Below are positions 35,953 to 44,498 of a stretch of 64,000 bases of DNA, piece by piece. This DNA is from Ekhidna lutea (GTDB taxonomy: Bacteria > Bacteroidota > Bacteroidia > Cytophagales > Cyclobacteriaceae), in NCBI RefSeq assembly GCF_900188325.1, contig NZ_FZPD01000005.1, positions 1 through 64,000 on the forward strand, read 5' to 3'. The notes under the pieces are model-generated. The model was not told the origin of the DNA, did no database searches, and was given only the letters and a program-made list of their open reading frames with translations. The translations under genes were made by a program, and so were the position numbers. Position 1 is the first letter of the stretch, and the number at the start of each line of letters is the position of its first letter.

Positions 35953-35964
35953 GCTATCGCCTAG
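35949..35964. repeat. Hairpin overlapping the ftsZ stop codon
   Basis: CTAGGC (35949-35954) and GCCTAG (35959-35964) are perfect arms around TATC. The TAG stop of ftsZ lies inside the left arm. No T run follows. Confidence 0.5.
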
Positions 35965-35997
35965 TGGAATATAACAATGTCTGAGCTTTAACCCGAG

Positions 35998-36047
35998 TGT
36001 CATCCTGAGCTTGTCGAAGGATAGACAGTTGAACGACTCAGACTGAC
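35998..36047. repeat. Inverted pair of dispersed palindromic repeats after ftsZ
   Basis: TGTCATCCTGAGCTTGTCGA (from 35998) is followed by GACTCAGACTGAC (36035-36047). These are the same two units seen at 20197-20249, but in the opposite order, so similar repeat pairs bracket the dcw cluster. Confidence 0.7.
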
Positions 36048-36096
36048 TTTAAAGACATGGTTAACAGTAGGTGTTAGTCATATTCTGCCAAGAATG

Positions 36097-36129
36097 AGCC
36101 CCGGCCAAGGTCGGGGCTTGATTGTTTTC
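36097..36129. terminator. Rho-independent terminator after the dcw cluster
   Basis: AGCCCCGGCC (36097-36106) pairs with GGTCGGGGCT (36109-36118) with one wobble around AA, followed by TGATTGTTTTC on the plus strand. It is the only strong terminator after ftsZ and may also serve the convergent methyltransferase gene. Confidence 0.7.
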
Positions 36130-36165
36130 TGCCATGATAAATGATTTTTATCATTTGTAAAGCAG

Positions 36166-36939
36166 TTAGTAAAGTGATTGATAAAATTTTAATTTTCTAT
36201 CACCTCTTGCAGCAATTATAAATCCGAATCTTTTCTTATTGAATACCCATTTTCTTTTAGCGATTAAGTGAATGACAAATCCACTCCAGAATGATTTATT
36301 CAATCTGATAAGTTTCGAAGTAAAACCTTTATTAGCCAAAAATTCAGATATAACAATGTGATCCCTTCTACCATTTATTTCACCCATTTTACTTGTTCTA
36401 CCTGAAGCTATAGTTAGGTTGAGATTCTCACATTTTTCAAAAATGGTTTCCATTCCCAAAAGTGTTTCATACTCAGCTCCATTATTTGTTATGCAGATAT
36501 GTTTAATTAGTGAGTAATCTATATTCAAGGCTTCAACCATATTATCCAAGGTATCCATCTCAACTTCAATAGAATCATTTGTATAGCTTGGTGAGCTATC
36601 ACTTTGAACAATATCCAACTTGTTGTATGATGATCGTGTACCTAAAATGAGCTTGTTACTTGTTTTTTTAGAATAGGTCGCTTTCTGAATCAATGTAAAA
36701 TTTAATTTTTTACGCTCCATGACCTCCTTAAGCCGCTCATGATTTGCAGGGTCAGGGTCAATCGCTATGACCATTCCAGTAGGGGATACTCTACTGCTCA
36801 TTCTAAATAGATCTGAAGTAAGGTTTTTCTGCGAAAGATCAAATCCAACCTGAATGCCAATTTCCCCGGACTTCAAATTAGGAAACCTTAAAATGCCTTC
36901 AATTTTATTTAAACTTCTAGTTAGAATATTTTCATTCAT
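36166..36939 (-). CDS. FkbM-type methyltransferase
   Basis: The 257-residue protein fits FkbM methyltransferases: a SAM-binding start (GEIGIQVGFDLSQKN), AIDPDPANHERLKEVM, and the family's MDTLDNMVEALNIDYSLIKH followed by ICITNNGAEYETLLGME. The usual family wording for the last motif is IDVEGxE; here it reads ITNNGAEYETL, so the catalytic site is diverged. It sits alone between ftsZ and pyrE and seems more AT-rich than its neighbours. The substrate, perhaps a glycan or lipid, is unknown. Confidence 0.75.
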   Translation of the reverse strand: MNENILTRSLNKIEGILRFPNLKSGEIGIQVGFDLSQKNLTSDLFRMSSRVSPTGMVIAIDPDPANHERLKEVMERKKLNFTLIQKATYSKKTSNKLILGTRSSYNKLDIVQSDSSPSYTNDSIEVEMDTLDNMVEALNIDYSLIKHICITNNGAEYETLLGMETIFEKCENLNLTIASGRTSKMGEINGRRDHIVISEFLANKGFTSKLIRLNKSFWSGFVIHLIAKRKWVFNKKRFGFIIAARGDRKLKFYQSLY

Positions 36940-37036
36940 TCAGTTATAAGCTAAGAATAATTAACTATTACAACATTTTTCTTGATTTGCTGCGCAAATC
37001 AATATTCGAGTTAAAAGATTGATTCATCAGTCATAA

Positions 37037-37684
37037 TCATTTCCAATTCCCCGGGTTTTCCCTCCATTCTTTTAGTGTTTTAAGCACCTCATTTTCAAAC
37101 ATGCGCTCATCTTGTGCATGATCTAACAGGTGATGATAGTCACTAAGCACTATCAGATCTACACCTTTTTCTTTGAAGTTGTCTTCCGATATCTTAAATC
37201 CATAGGTAAAAATGGCAATCATACCCACAACTTCAGCGCCTGCTTCTTTAAGCGCATCAGCAGCGGCCAGAGAACTACCTCCAGTAGAGACAAGGTCTTC
37301 CACCAAAAGAACTCGTTGACCATTTTCTATTTTCCCTTCAATCATATTTTGCAATCCATGTCCTTTAGACTTGGAGCGAACGTAAATAAATGGGAGCCCA
37401 AGCTCCTCAGCTACAAGAGCACCTTGAGGAATACCGGCTGTAGCCACTCCGGCTATCACATCTATACCATCGAAGGTATTTGATATGGCTAATGCCAATG
37501 CTGTTTTGATCTTTGATCGTACATCCGGGTAGGATAAGCTCAAACGATTGTCACAATAAATTGGAGATTTCCAACCGGAAGCCCAAGTAAAGGGTTTATC
37601 TGGACTGAGTTTAATAGCTCCAATTTTCAATAGATCTGCAGCGATTTCTGCTGCAAGCTTAGGGTTGTAAATTTTAATGCTCAT
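37037..37684 (-). CDS. pyrE: Orotate phosphoribosyltransferase
   Basis: The 215-residue enzyme of UMP synthesis converts orotate and PRPP to OMP. Seen are FTWASGWKSPIYCDNR, YVRSKSKGHGLQNMIEG and the PRPP-binding loop VLLVEDLVSTGGSSLAA. I chose the ATG at 37684 (MSIKIYN) over the one at 37708, because a TATTTTTG -7 box (minus strand, 37692-37699) lies between them. The message would then be nearly leaderless. Confidence 0.93.
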   Translation of the reverse strand: MSIKIYNPKLAAEIAADLLKIGAIKLSPDKPFTWASGWKSPIYCDNRLSLSYPDVRSKIKTALALAISNTFDGIDVIAGVATAGIPQGALVAEELGLPFIYVRSKSKGHGLQNMIEGKIENGQRVLLVEDLVSTGGSSLAAADALKEAGAEVVGMIAIFTYGFKISEDNFKEKGVDLIVLSDYHHLLDHAQDERMFENEVLKTLKEWRENPGNWK

Positions 37685-37691
37685 GCGGGTG

Positions 37692-37699
37692 CAAAAATA
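37692..37699 (-). promoter_or_regulatory. Possible pyrE -7 box
   Basis: TATTTTTG on the minus strand matches TAnnTTTG and lies 7 bp before the chosen ATG at 37684. No matching -33 element was found at 17-23 bp, so this is tentative. Confidence 0.35.
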
Positions 37700-37781
37700 A
37701 AACTCCATAATTACCGATCCATAATCTGTAATGTTTGTTTGGTTTTTATTTTATCATTTAATTGCCGGTTGATTTTGCAGA

Positions 37782-38456
37782 ATGAAAATTTTCATCAACG
37801 ACATTCCCGTTTACATTCTCTCAGAGAAAAAAATAAACATGAAGCGAGCTTACGGACTAGTGGTGCGCGAGTTTGAAGATATCGTCCCGGAAGTGCTGGT
37901 TGATGATGTGCTCATCATGAATGCTTCTTTTGATCAGATTGATGGCTTACTAAAATTGATGACGGATAAAAAAGTGAAAAAAGTTCACTCGATATTCATC
38001 TCTTCCAGGAAGAAGCGTGATTTGATTGACTATATCAAAAGCAAATTCAAGGTGATTGAAGCGGGAGGAGGAATAGTAGAGAAGGAAGGAAAGCTATTGA
38101 TGATCTACCGCCGTAAGGTATGGGATATACCTAAAGGGAAGCTTGATAATGGGGAATCTATTGAAGAATGCGCCATACGAGAAGTGGAGGAAGAGACAGG
38201 GGTAAAAGCAAAAATTGATCATAAAATTGATGCGGTGTGGCATACTTATGTGACCAAGAAGAAGTATGTTCTTAAAAAAACACACTGGTTTGCAATGCAA
38301 TGTGTTGATGATTCGCAAATGGCACCACAAAAAGATGAAGGTATCAAAAAAGTTGAATGGATGGATTTGGATCAGGTCAGAAAGGCACTACATGACTCTT
38401 ACAGATCTATCCGATATGTGATGCAGGAGTACACTAAGATGATCCCGGAAGCTTAG
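37782..38456 (+). CDS. NUDIX hydrolase with N-terminal extension
   Basis: The 224-residue protein has a complete Nudix box in the second half (GKLDNGESIEECAIREVEEE-TGV), preceded by VWDIPKGK. The N-terminal 90 residues (MKIFINDIPVYIL, KKVHSIFISSRKKRDL) form a separate region seen in related Bacteroidota NUDIX proteins. Substrate unknown. It is divergently placed with pyrE, with a 97-bp gap shared by both promoters. Confidence 0.88.
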   Translation: MKIFINDIPVYILSEKKINMKRAYGLVVREFEDIVPEVLVDDVLIMNASFDQIDGLLKLMTDKKVKKVHSIFISSRKKRDLIDYIKSKFKVIEAGGGIVEKEGKLLMIYRRKVWDIPKGKLDNGESIEECAIREVEEETGVKAKIDHKIDAVWHTYVTKKKYVLKKTHWFAMQCVDDSQMAPQKDEGIKKVEWMDLDQVRKALHDSYRSIRYVMQEYTKMIPEA

Positions 38457-38496
38457 TCAAATACAGAACTCCTTTCTTTAATTTGCCTACAAAGAT

Positions 38497-38949
38497 CTAT
38501 ACTTCATAAGGTAAAAATGGATTTACATCACCGCCATATCTGTGAACTTCTCTGATGATGCTTGAGCTTATTGGGGCTAGTTCGGGTGAAGTAATTAAAA
38601 AGATCGTCTCCAGGTCTTCATTTAAATAGCGATTGATCTGGGATATACTATTCTCATACTCAAAGTCAGTGGTATTTCTTAAACCACGTACCATGAATTG
38701 AGCATCGTATTTTTTAGCCAGTGAAGCAGTTAGTTCATCATAGACTTCAATATCTACTCGACTTTCATTTGCAAAAGCTTCATTGATTTTATCCACCATC
38801 CATTCCAGTTCAAAGTAGCGTTTATTCTTTTTGGTGTTGTGTCCGATGGCAATAATGACTCGATCAAAAAGATCCAGACTTCTCATTACAATATCAAAAT
38901 GTCCTTTAGTAAAGGGATCAAAAGATCCGGGAAAAATGGCAGTTTTCAT
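38497..38949 (-). CDS. coaD: Phosphopantetheine adenylyltransferase
   Basis: The 150-residue nucleotidyltransferase catalyses the penultimate step of coenzyme A synthesis (4'-phosphopantetheine and ATP to dephospho-CoA). Seen are IFPGSFDPFTKGHFDIVMR (the GxFDPxHxGH-type motif), VIIAIGHNTKKN and IRGLRN-like MVRGLRNTTDFEYE, ending with ISSSIIREVHRYGGD (ISST-type loop). It lies 63 bp downstream of the DUF3822 gene on the same strand. Confidence 0.95.
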   Translation of the reverse strand: MKTAIFPGSFDPFTKGHFDIVMRSLDLFDRVIIAIGHNTKKNKRYFELEWMVDKINEAFANESRVDIEVYDELTASLAKKYDAQFMVRGLRNTTDFEYENSISQINRYLNEDLETIFLITSPELAPISSSIIREVHRYGGDVNPFLPYEV

Positions 38950-39012
38950 ACTTTCAAAGTCTGTAAAATGGTCAGTTTGATAGCGCTTTAATTATTGATA
39001 GAGCCTCCAGGC

Positions 39013-39903
39013 TTATACACAAAGATACCCACTCAGCACATCAAAGTACTGGTGATCCTCAACTTCATCGTACAGATAGCTAAATCTAAGGAAAGACGGC
39101 TTGGAGCCAAAAGAGATGTTTCGGATGTAACGCTTAAGTAGCGACATCTCTTCCGAGCTTGGTTTAATGAATCCCCACAAGAATACATGACTTTCCTTGC
39201 CACTCATACCAAGCTCATTAAACACGAGCATGATGTATTTTAGGTAGTCTTCTTTCTTACGAGCTGCAAACTGGTTGTAGTAAAGTAGCTTTTTGCCCTC
39301 TGTTGCCACAATATGGAGAATTCCCCTGTCTACATAGCAGTACATGCTTTTTTCTTCTATGTGGTCTGCATGTTTGAGAAACCCTTCAATTAGTGCACTT
39401 CCCTGATGAATAACATGTACTTTTTTCTTTTTGTAGATCGATTCAATCCATCTGCAAAGTTTAGTTTCAGCGGCAAAGACATTAACTGAGTCTACAGCTA
39501 TTTGCTTGTAATAGTTTACTTCCTCAAAAGCTGTTTTGATCTCACTGTTGATTGCCAGGTAATCGGCAGCAGATTCCTGCACGAACATACTTGCAGGCAC
39601 GAGTGAAAATTTGTGAGATTTGAGACACAGCTTGACATCTTTCCAAAAGCCTGCGGTCAGGTACTCATGGTTATCAAGTATTTCTTTAATCAGCCTAAGG
39701 CGACCGTTTACGGTCTTTATACCCTCTAACCGATAGTCTTCAAGACCCATGACCACATTATCCTGTGAGTCTACAACGGCAAATTGCAGGTCGTAGATGC
39801 CAACCTGCATGATAAGCGAGTAATGGTCAAGTTCATCAATTGTAAACTTGGTATCCTTTACTCGCTTAATCAGCTTATATGTCGATGTGTCTTGTGCAAT
39901 CAA
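39013..39903 (-). CDS. DUF3822 family protein
   Basis: The 296-residue protein matches DUF3822, a Bacteroidota-restricted family with an actin-like ATPase-like fold usually encoded next to coaD, as here. Visible landmarks are YSLIMQVGIYDLQFAVVD, KFSLVPASMFVQESAADYL and FEEVNYYKQIAVDSVNVFAA. No enzymatic motif is obvious. It lies 6 bp after the upstream membrane protein gene, suggesting one transcript of three genes ending with coaD. Confidence 0.8.
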   Translation of the reverse strand: MIAQDTSTYKLIKRVKDTKFTIDELDHYSLIMQVGIYDLQFAVVDSQDNVVMGLEDYRLEGIKTVNGRLRLIKEILDNHEYLTAGFWKDVKLCLKSHKFSLVPASMFVQESAADYLAINSEIKTAFEEVNYYKQIAVDSVNVFAAETKLCRWIESIYKKKKVHVIHQGSALIEGFLKHADHIEEKSMYCYVDRGILHIVATEGKKLLYYNQFAARKKEDYLKYIMLVFNELGMSGKESHVFLWGFIKPSSEEMSLLKRYIRNISFGSKPSFLRFSYLYDEVEDHQYFDVLSGYLCV

Positions 39904-39909
39904 AATATA

Positions 39910-40503
39910 TTATTCCCAGTTACCCGCAGTTGTTACACTGGTTCGTGAGCCAAATCTAAGAGGTTTTTTGGTGTTGTATTCACTATCCTCGTCTCTGCTT
40001 GGGTCAACAGGTCTTGGGTTCTTCACTTCTATAGCGTTAACAAAAAGACCAGCTTTAGAAATCTTGTCAGCCCACACATCAAACTTAACCGGCGGCTCAG
40101 TGCCAGGAACGTAAGGAAGGGTTGCCAGATTAAATCTTGGCCATTTACTTGCTTTAAATAGTGAATCCATTACAGGAACAGTCCCCAACGTGTCAATATC
40201 TACAACTACACTGTCTTTTCCATAAGGTAGTGTGATAATGGTTTCGCTTTTTTCGGTCAGATAAAATTTACCTGTATCAACAAACGCTAATAGTTTGTCC
40301 CAATCGCTTGTATATTGCCCATTTACAGACATATAAGCGATCTCAGCTTCACGGATCATCTTCAGTTGCTCAATGATTCGAGCTTCTGCTCGCTCAATTC
40401 GCTTAGCTTCATCTATGGATGATTTGATACTGTATACTAAAAATACGGCCAATGACACCCATACCACGAGCATGACCACAGAAACAATTTTCGTTTTACT
40501 CAT
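39910..40503 (-). CDS. Membrane-anchored protein of unknown function
   Basis: The 197-residue protein has one N-terminal membrane segment (IVSVVMLVVWVSLAVFLVYS) followed by a helix (IERAEARIIEQLKMIREAEI) and AYMSVNGQYTSDWDKLLAFV, a pattern shared with Bacteroidota proteins of unknown function and loosely with pilin-like N-termini. The rest is likely periplasmic. It is the first gene of the set with DUF3822 and coaD. Confidence 0.7.
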   Translation of the reverse strand: MSKTKIVSVVMLVVWVSLAVFLVYSIKSSIDEAKRIERAEARIIEQLKMIREAEIAYMSVNGQYTSDWDKLLAFVDTGKFYLTEKSETIITLPYGKDSVVVDIDTLGTVPVMDSLFKASKWPRFNLATLPYVPGTEPPVKFDVWADKISKAGLFVNAIEVKNPRPVDPSRDEDSEYNTKKPLRFGSRTSVTTAGNWE

Positions 40504-40576
40504 TGCTAAATTTCTTTTTCGCTAGGTTTTTGCAATTATAAATATTTAATGGTGATTCTTGAAGCACCGAATACTA

Positions 40577-41068
40577 TTAATGCTTAAAAGTAATCAAACC
40601 CCTAAGATCGGTAATTTTATCTCTTGCACCAGCGGCAAGAAATGCATTATGAATGGTGAGTTCAGGTAAGTTATTCAATTCTTCCGGTGAGAAAAACCTA
40701 ATTTCAGAAAGAATCTGCTCATCGTCAGCCAATTCAGGGTCTTTCCCTAGCTGCAAATTCCCCGAAATACGCTCTACCGTAAAAAATAACTCTATTGCAT
40801 GATGCTTTTCGCTGATAAATTCATTGGTAAATAGATAATCACCCACAGCTACTTCTAAGTTGGTTTCTTCTAAAAACTCTTGTTTTAGCGTTTCTTCAAC
40901 ACTAGCGCCAAATGATACTCCGCCACCAGGTGGAGACCATAAATAACCTGCTGGACCGATTTGGTCATGTTTTAGAAGGAGGATTTCCTCATTTTCTTTC
41001 AAAAGGCCGCAGACTCTAACACGCACCTTGTTTTCAAATGGGTTGTTGGTATGATTTTGGTCTAACAT
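40577..41068 (-). CDS. NUDIX hydrolase
   Basis: The 163-residue protein has VRVRVCGLLKENEEILLLKH, WSPPGGGVSFGASVEETLKQ-EFLEETNLEV (a complete Nudix box with G-x5-E-x7-REUxEE-type spacing, with QEFLEET in place of REUxEET). The ATG at 41068 (MLDQNHTNN) was preferred to 41128, which would be an overlap with the start region of the divergent DUF1573 gene. Substrate unknown. Confidence 0.88.
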   Translation of the reverse strand: MLDQNHTNNPFENKVRVRVCGLLKENEEILLLKHDQIGPAGYLWSPPGGGVSFGASVEETLKQEFLEETNLEVAVGDYLFTNEFISEKHHAIELFFTVERISGNLQLGKDPELADDEQILSEIRFFSPEELNNLPELTIHNAFLAAGARDKITDLRGLITFKH

Positions 41069-41085
41069 ATCAAAAAGATGTTCGT

Positions 41086-41093
41086 TAACTTTG
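41086..41093 (+). promoter_or_regulatory. Possible -7 box of the DUF1573 gene
   Basis: TAACTTTG matches TAnnTTTG, 35 bp before the ATG at 41129. A TTTG at 41056-41059 is upstream, but the 26-bp spacing is longer than usual. Confidence 0.4.
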
Positions 41094-41128
41094 AAGCAGA
41101 CTTTAATATTAAATAAACACTTATACAC

Positions 41129-41527
41129 ATGAAGTATCTAGCGACACTACTGTTGATAGGATTTGCATTTGCTGCAACAGCACAGGAAGAAGAGCCTATG
41201 ACAGGCCCTAAGATTTCATTCACAGAAAAATCTTTTGATTTTGGAGAAATCACTCAAGGAGAGAAAGTAGAGCATGTTTTTGAATTTGAAAACATCGGTA
41301 CGGAACCACTTGTTCTTTCAGATGTACGTACCACATGTGGGTGCACGGCACCAGAATGGCCAAGAGAGCCAATCGCTCCTGGTTCAAAAGCAAAACTGAA
41401 AGTGGTTTTTAACAGCGCAGGAAAAATGGGCATGCAGAATAAAGTGATCACTGTAATGTCAAATGCGGTGAATAACCCTGAGCGAGTAAAAATCGTAACG
41501 AATGTGATGCCTCCGGATAATAAGTAG
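41129..41527 (+). CDS. DUF1573 domain secreted protein
   Basis: The 132-residue protein has a signal peptide (MKYLATLLLIGFAFAATAQ). The DUF1573 fold shows KSFDFGEITQGEKVEHVFEF, NIGTEPLVLSDVRTTCGCTAP and PGSKAKLKVVFNSAGK-MG. The domain is an immunoglobulin-like fold with a conserved Cys-Gly-Cys, present here as CGC, and its role is not established. It is divergent from the NUDIX gene and convergent with yggS, 1 bp apart. Confidence 0.85.
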   Translation: MKYLATLLLIGFAFAATAQEEEPMTGPKISFTEKSFDFGEITQGEKVEHVFEFENIGTEPLVLSDVRTTCGCTAPEWPREPIAPGSKAKLKVVFNSAGKMGMQNKVITVMSNAVNNPERVKIVTNVMPPDNK

Positions 41528-41528
41528 A

Positions 41529-42197
41529 TTAATAATTTCTGGCGCCAAAAATGGCGCTACCGATTCTGACCATATTACTTCCTTCTTCGAGGGCAATTTT
41601 ATAATCGCCGCTCATACCCATGGAGAGGGTGTTCATCTGAACATTGGTATGGTCAGAATTTTTTGTTTCTTCATAAATTGACTTTAGCAACCTGAATTCT
41701 CTTCGAATTTGATTTGTGTCTTCAGTAAAGGTTGCCATACCCATTAAGCCTTTGATGCAAACATGAGCTAGGTCTTTCAAGTCCTTTCCGGATAATATTT
41801 CTTCAAGCTCAATTTTGTCAAAACCAAACTTCGTATCCTCTTCGGCAATATGAACTTGTAAGAGACAATCAATAACCCTGTCCGATTTTCTTCCTTGTTT
41901 ATTAATTTCTTTCAGAAGTTTGAAAGAATCCACTCCGTGAATAAGGTGAACAAATGGGGCAATGTATTTTACTTTATTTCGCTGTAAGTGGCCTATCATG
42001 TGCCATTTGATGTCTTTAGGGAGTTCTTCAGCTTTTCGTGTGAGCTCCTGCACCTTATTTTCTCCAAAATCTCTATGTCCTGTATTATATGCTGATAAAA
42101 TATCTTCGACCGGCTTAGTCTTACTTACCGCAACTAAAGTGCACAATTCAGGAAGGCTTTCTTTTAAATCTTTAAGTTGGCTTGATATTTCGCTCAT
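41529..42197 (-). CDS. yggS: PLP homeostasis protein YggS/PLPBP family
   Basis: The 222-residue TIM-barrel protein binds pyridoxal 5'-phosphate at the Lys in LVAVSKTKPVEDI. Other landmarks are RDFGENKVQEL, WHMIGHLQRNKVKYI, LLQVHIAEEDTKFGF, LMGMATFTED, and the C-terminal LSMGMSGDYKIALEEGSNMV-RIGSAIFG. It balances PLP supply and has no catalytic activity. I preferred the ATG at 42197 (MSEISSQLKDLK); 42248 adds residues outside the family pattern. Confidence 0.93.
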   Translation of the reverse strand: MSEISSQLKDLKESLPELCTLVAVSKTKPVEDILSAYNTGHRDFGENKVQELTRKAEELPKDIKWHMIGHLQRNKVKYIAPFVHLIHGVDSFKLLKEINKQGRKSDRVIDCLLQVHIAEEDTKFGFDKIELEEILSGKDLKDLAHVCIKGLMGMATFTEDTNQIRREFRLLKSIYEETKNSDHTNVQMNTLSMGMSGDYKIALEEGSNMVRIGSAIFGARNY

Positions 42198-42257
42198 TAT
42201 TGTCTCTTTTACATCCCTTAAATTTGAAAACTCAATAATAAGTTTCAATCGGATTGA

Positions 42258-43811
42258 ATGGCAATTTTAGGGACATTACTCAAGAAGGGTATCATGTTGA
42301 GAGAAAGTTTGGAGCAACTTTACACTTCTCCGGCTGATTTGCAGAAACAAGAGCTTAGAAACTTGCTGATCCATTGCCAGGAAACCAAGTTTGGGCATGC
42401 ACATTCTTTCAACCAAATACTTACATCTTTTAAGGGACCGAAAGACGAATACTACGATTCTTTCAAGTCAAGCATACCTATCTATGATTATGATAAAATC
42501 TTTGAAGAATGGTGGCATAAGGCTAAAGATGGGCAAAGAGATGTTTGCTGGCCAGGTAAAATCAAATACTTTGCATTGAGTTCCGGCACATCAGGTGCCT
42601 CATCCAAATACATTCCTATCACACGTGAAATGGTGAAATCTATTCGCAAAACATCAATGCGACAGATTCTGACCATGAGTAAATACGACCTACCTGCATC
42701 ACTTTTTTCCAAGGGAATTTTGATGTTGGGAGGAAGTACAGACCTGAAAAAGAGCGGGCATTATTTTGAAGGTGACCTCTCGGGAATCACTGCCGCGCAA
42801 ATTCCGTTTTGGTTTCAACACTTTTACAAGCCCGGAAAGAAAATTGCCAAAACAAAAAATTGGAATGAGAAGCTGGACGAGATTGTAAAGAAGGCACCAG
42901 AATGGGATATTGGTATTATTGTAGGAGTGCCGGCCTGGTTGCAGATGTTGATTGAGAAGGTGATTGAAAAGTATAAGGTGGAAACCATTCATGACATTTG
43001 GCCTAACCTTCAGATTTTCGTTCACGGAGGTGTTTCTTTTGAGCCTTATAAACGTGGTTTTGAAAAATTATTGAGTCGTCCCTTATACTACATGGAGACC
43101 TATCTGGCCTCTGAAGGATTTATTGCTTTCCAGGCTTACCCTAACCGTAAGTCTATGAGGCTGGTACTCAATAATGGGATCTTTTACGAGTTTGTGCCTT
43201 TTACTGAGACCAACTTTGACGAGGATGGGAAGTTGAAAAAAGGGGTTGAAACACTAAAGATAGATCAGGTTAAAGAAGATAAAGAATATGCTCTGCTGAT
43301 TTCAACCAATGCAGGTGCCTGGCGTTACATGATAGGCGATGTGGTCAAATTCACATCCATTGAGGAAAATGAAATAGTGATAACAGGCCGAACTAAATTA
43401 TTCATGAGTTTATGTGGTGAGCACCTCAGCCTTGATAACATGAATAAAGCCATAGAGCTGGTAGAAGATGAGTTGAAGATAGACATTCGTGAGTTTACCC
43501 TGCTGGGCGAGCGATCTGGAAGTATGTTTGCACATCATTGGTACATCGGAACGGATGATACAGTGAACGAAAATGAACTAAGAGATCGAATTGATTTCCA
43601 TTTAATGAATCTAAACGACGACTATAAAGTAGAGCGAGGCTCAGCGCTGAAAGAATTGAGGGTTAGCGTATTACCTTCAAGTGTTTTTTATCAATGGATG
43701 GAAGCACAGGGAAAAGTGGGAAGCCAAAATAAATTTCCTCGTGTGCTTAAAAAAGAAAAGGCACAACTTTGGACTAATTTCCTAACTGAACAAAACATCC
43801 AAACCAGCTAG
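42258..43811 (+). CDS. GH3 family acyl-adenylate-forming enzyme
   Basis: The 517-residue protein has the GH3 fold: LSSGTSGASSKYIPITREMV (ATP-binding loop), WWHKAKDGQRDVCWPGKIKY, YMETYLASEGFIAFQ and GAWRYMIGDVVKFTSIEENE, ending ITGRTKLFMSLCGEHLS. Plant GH3 enzymes conjugate acyl acids to amino acids; the bacterial substrate is unknown. It is followed after 1 bp by a LysE-type exporter, which suggests that a conjugate or metabolite is exported (inference). Confidence 0.85.
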   Translation: MAILGTLLKKGIMLRESLEQLYTSPADLQKQELRNLLIHCQETKFGHAHSFNQILTSFKGPKDEYYDSFKSSIPIYDYDKIFEEWWHKAKDGQRDVCWPGKIKYFALSSGTSGASSKYIPITREMVKSIRKTSMRQILTMSKYDLPASLFSKGILMLGGSTDLKKSGHYFEGDLSGITAAQIPFWFQHFYKPGKKIAKTKNWNEKLDEIVKKAPEWDIGIIVGVPAWLQMLIEKVIEKYKVETIHDIWPNLQIFVHGGVSFEPYKRGFEKLLSRPLYYMETYLASEGFIAFQAYPNRKSMRLVLNNGIFYEFVPFTETNFDEDGKLKKGVETLKIDQVKEDKEYALLISTNAGAWRYMIGDVVKFTSIEENEIVITGRTKLFMSLCGEHLSLDNMNKAIELVEDELKIDIREFTLLGERSGSMFAHHWYIGTDDTVNENELRDRIDFHLMNLNDDYKVERGSALKELRVSVLPSSVFYQWMEAQGKVGSQNKFPRVLKKEKAQLWTNFLTEQNIQTS

Positions 43812-43812
43812 A

Positions 43813-44433
43813 ATGCCTCCAATTATAAACGGACTCATTTTTGGCCTCATTTTTCTATTTGCTCTGGGGCCGGCATTTTTTGCACTCATTCAAACCAGCA
43901 TACAGCAAGGGTTCAAAAAAGCCATATTCATGGCTATTGGTATTTCAACCAGTGATGTTTTCTATGTTGTTTTGGTTTTGTTGGGTATGGCTAAAGCGCT
44001 GGAAACGGATGACTTTAAGATTTGGATGGGAATTTTCGGGGTTGTGATGTTGGGGGCATATGCCGTCTATTCCTGGTTTAAAGTGCCTAAAGTGCACAAC
44101 GATGACACGATGATGAAAGAGTCCAGTCTTGCACGCCAATTCGCAAAAGGATTATTTCTCAACGGCCTAAATCCTTTTATAATCGTATCATGGGCAACAT
44201 GGGTCAGTGCAATCGCAATCAACTTTGAGTATAGTTTCAATGAACAGCTTCAATTTTTTGGAGGAATGCTTATAACCATTCTTACAATGGACATCACAAA
44301 AGCTTTCATTGCTCATCGACTAAAGCATTTGGTTACGGTCAAGTTTGTTAGACGAATGAACCGTACAGTCGCAATTATCCTGATTCTTTTCACTTTTCAA
44401 ATACTCTACTTCCTGATCACTAACTATGCCTAA
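43813..44433 (+). CDS. LysE family transporter
   Basis: The 206-residue membrane protein has about six helices with the LysE/RhtB start IFGLIFLFALGPAFFALIQT, SIQQGFKKAIFMAIGISTSD and the conserved FLNGLNPFIIVSWATWVSAI. The family exports amino acids or similar solutes. Its start is 1 bp after the GH3 stop, indicating cotranscription. It ends convergent to the PlsC-like gene, 65 bp apart, with no strong terminator visible in the gap. Confidence 0.88.
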   Translation: MPPIINGLIFGLIFLFALGPAFFALIQTSIQQGFKKAIFMAIGISTSDVFYVVLVLLGMAKALETDDFKIWMGIFGVVMLGAYAVYSWFKVPKVHNDDTMMKESSLARQFAKGLFLNGLNPFIIVSWATWVSAIAINFEYSFNEQLQFFGGMLITILTMDITKAFIAHRLKHLVTVKFVRRMNRTVAIILILFTFQILYFLITNYA

Positions 44434-44498
44434 GTGAAGTTTTCTTACATTTCAGCTCTTTTAAAGCCAGTAAATCAGAAAAATAATTTATCTCGTTA

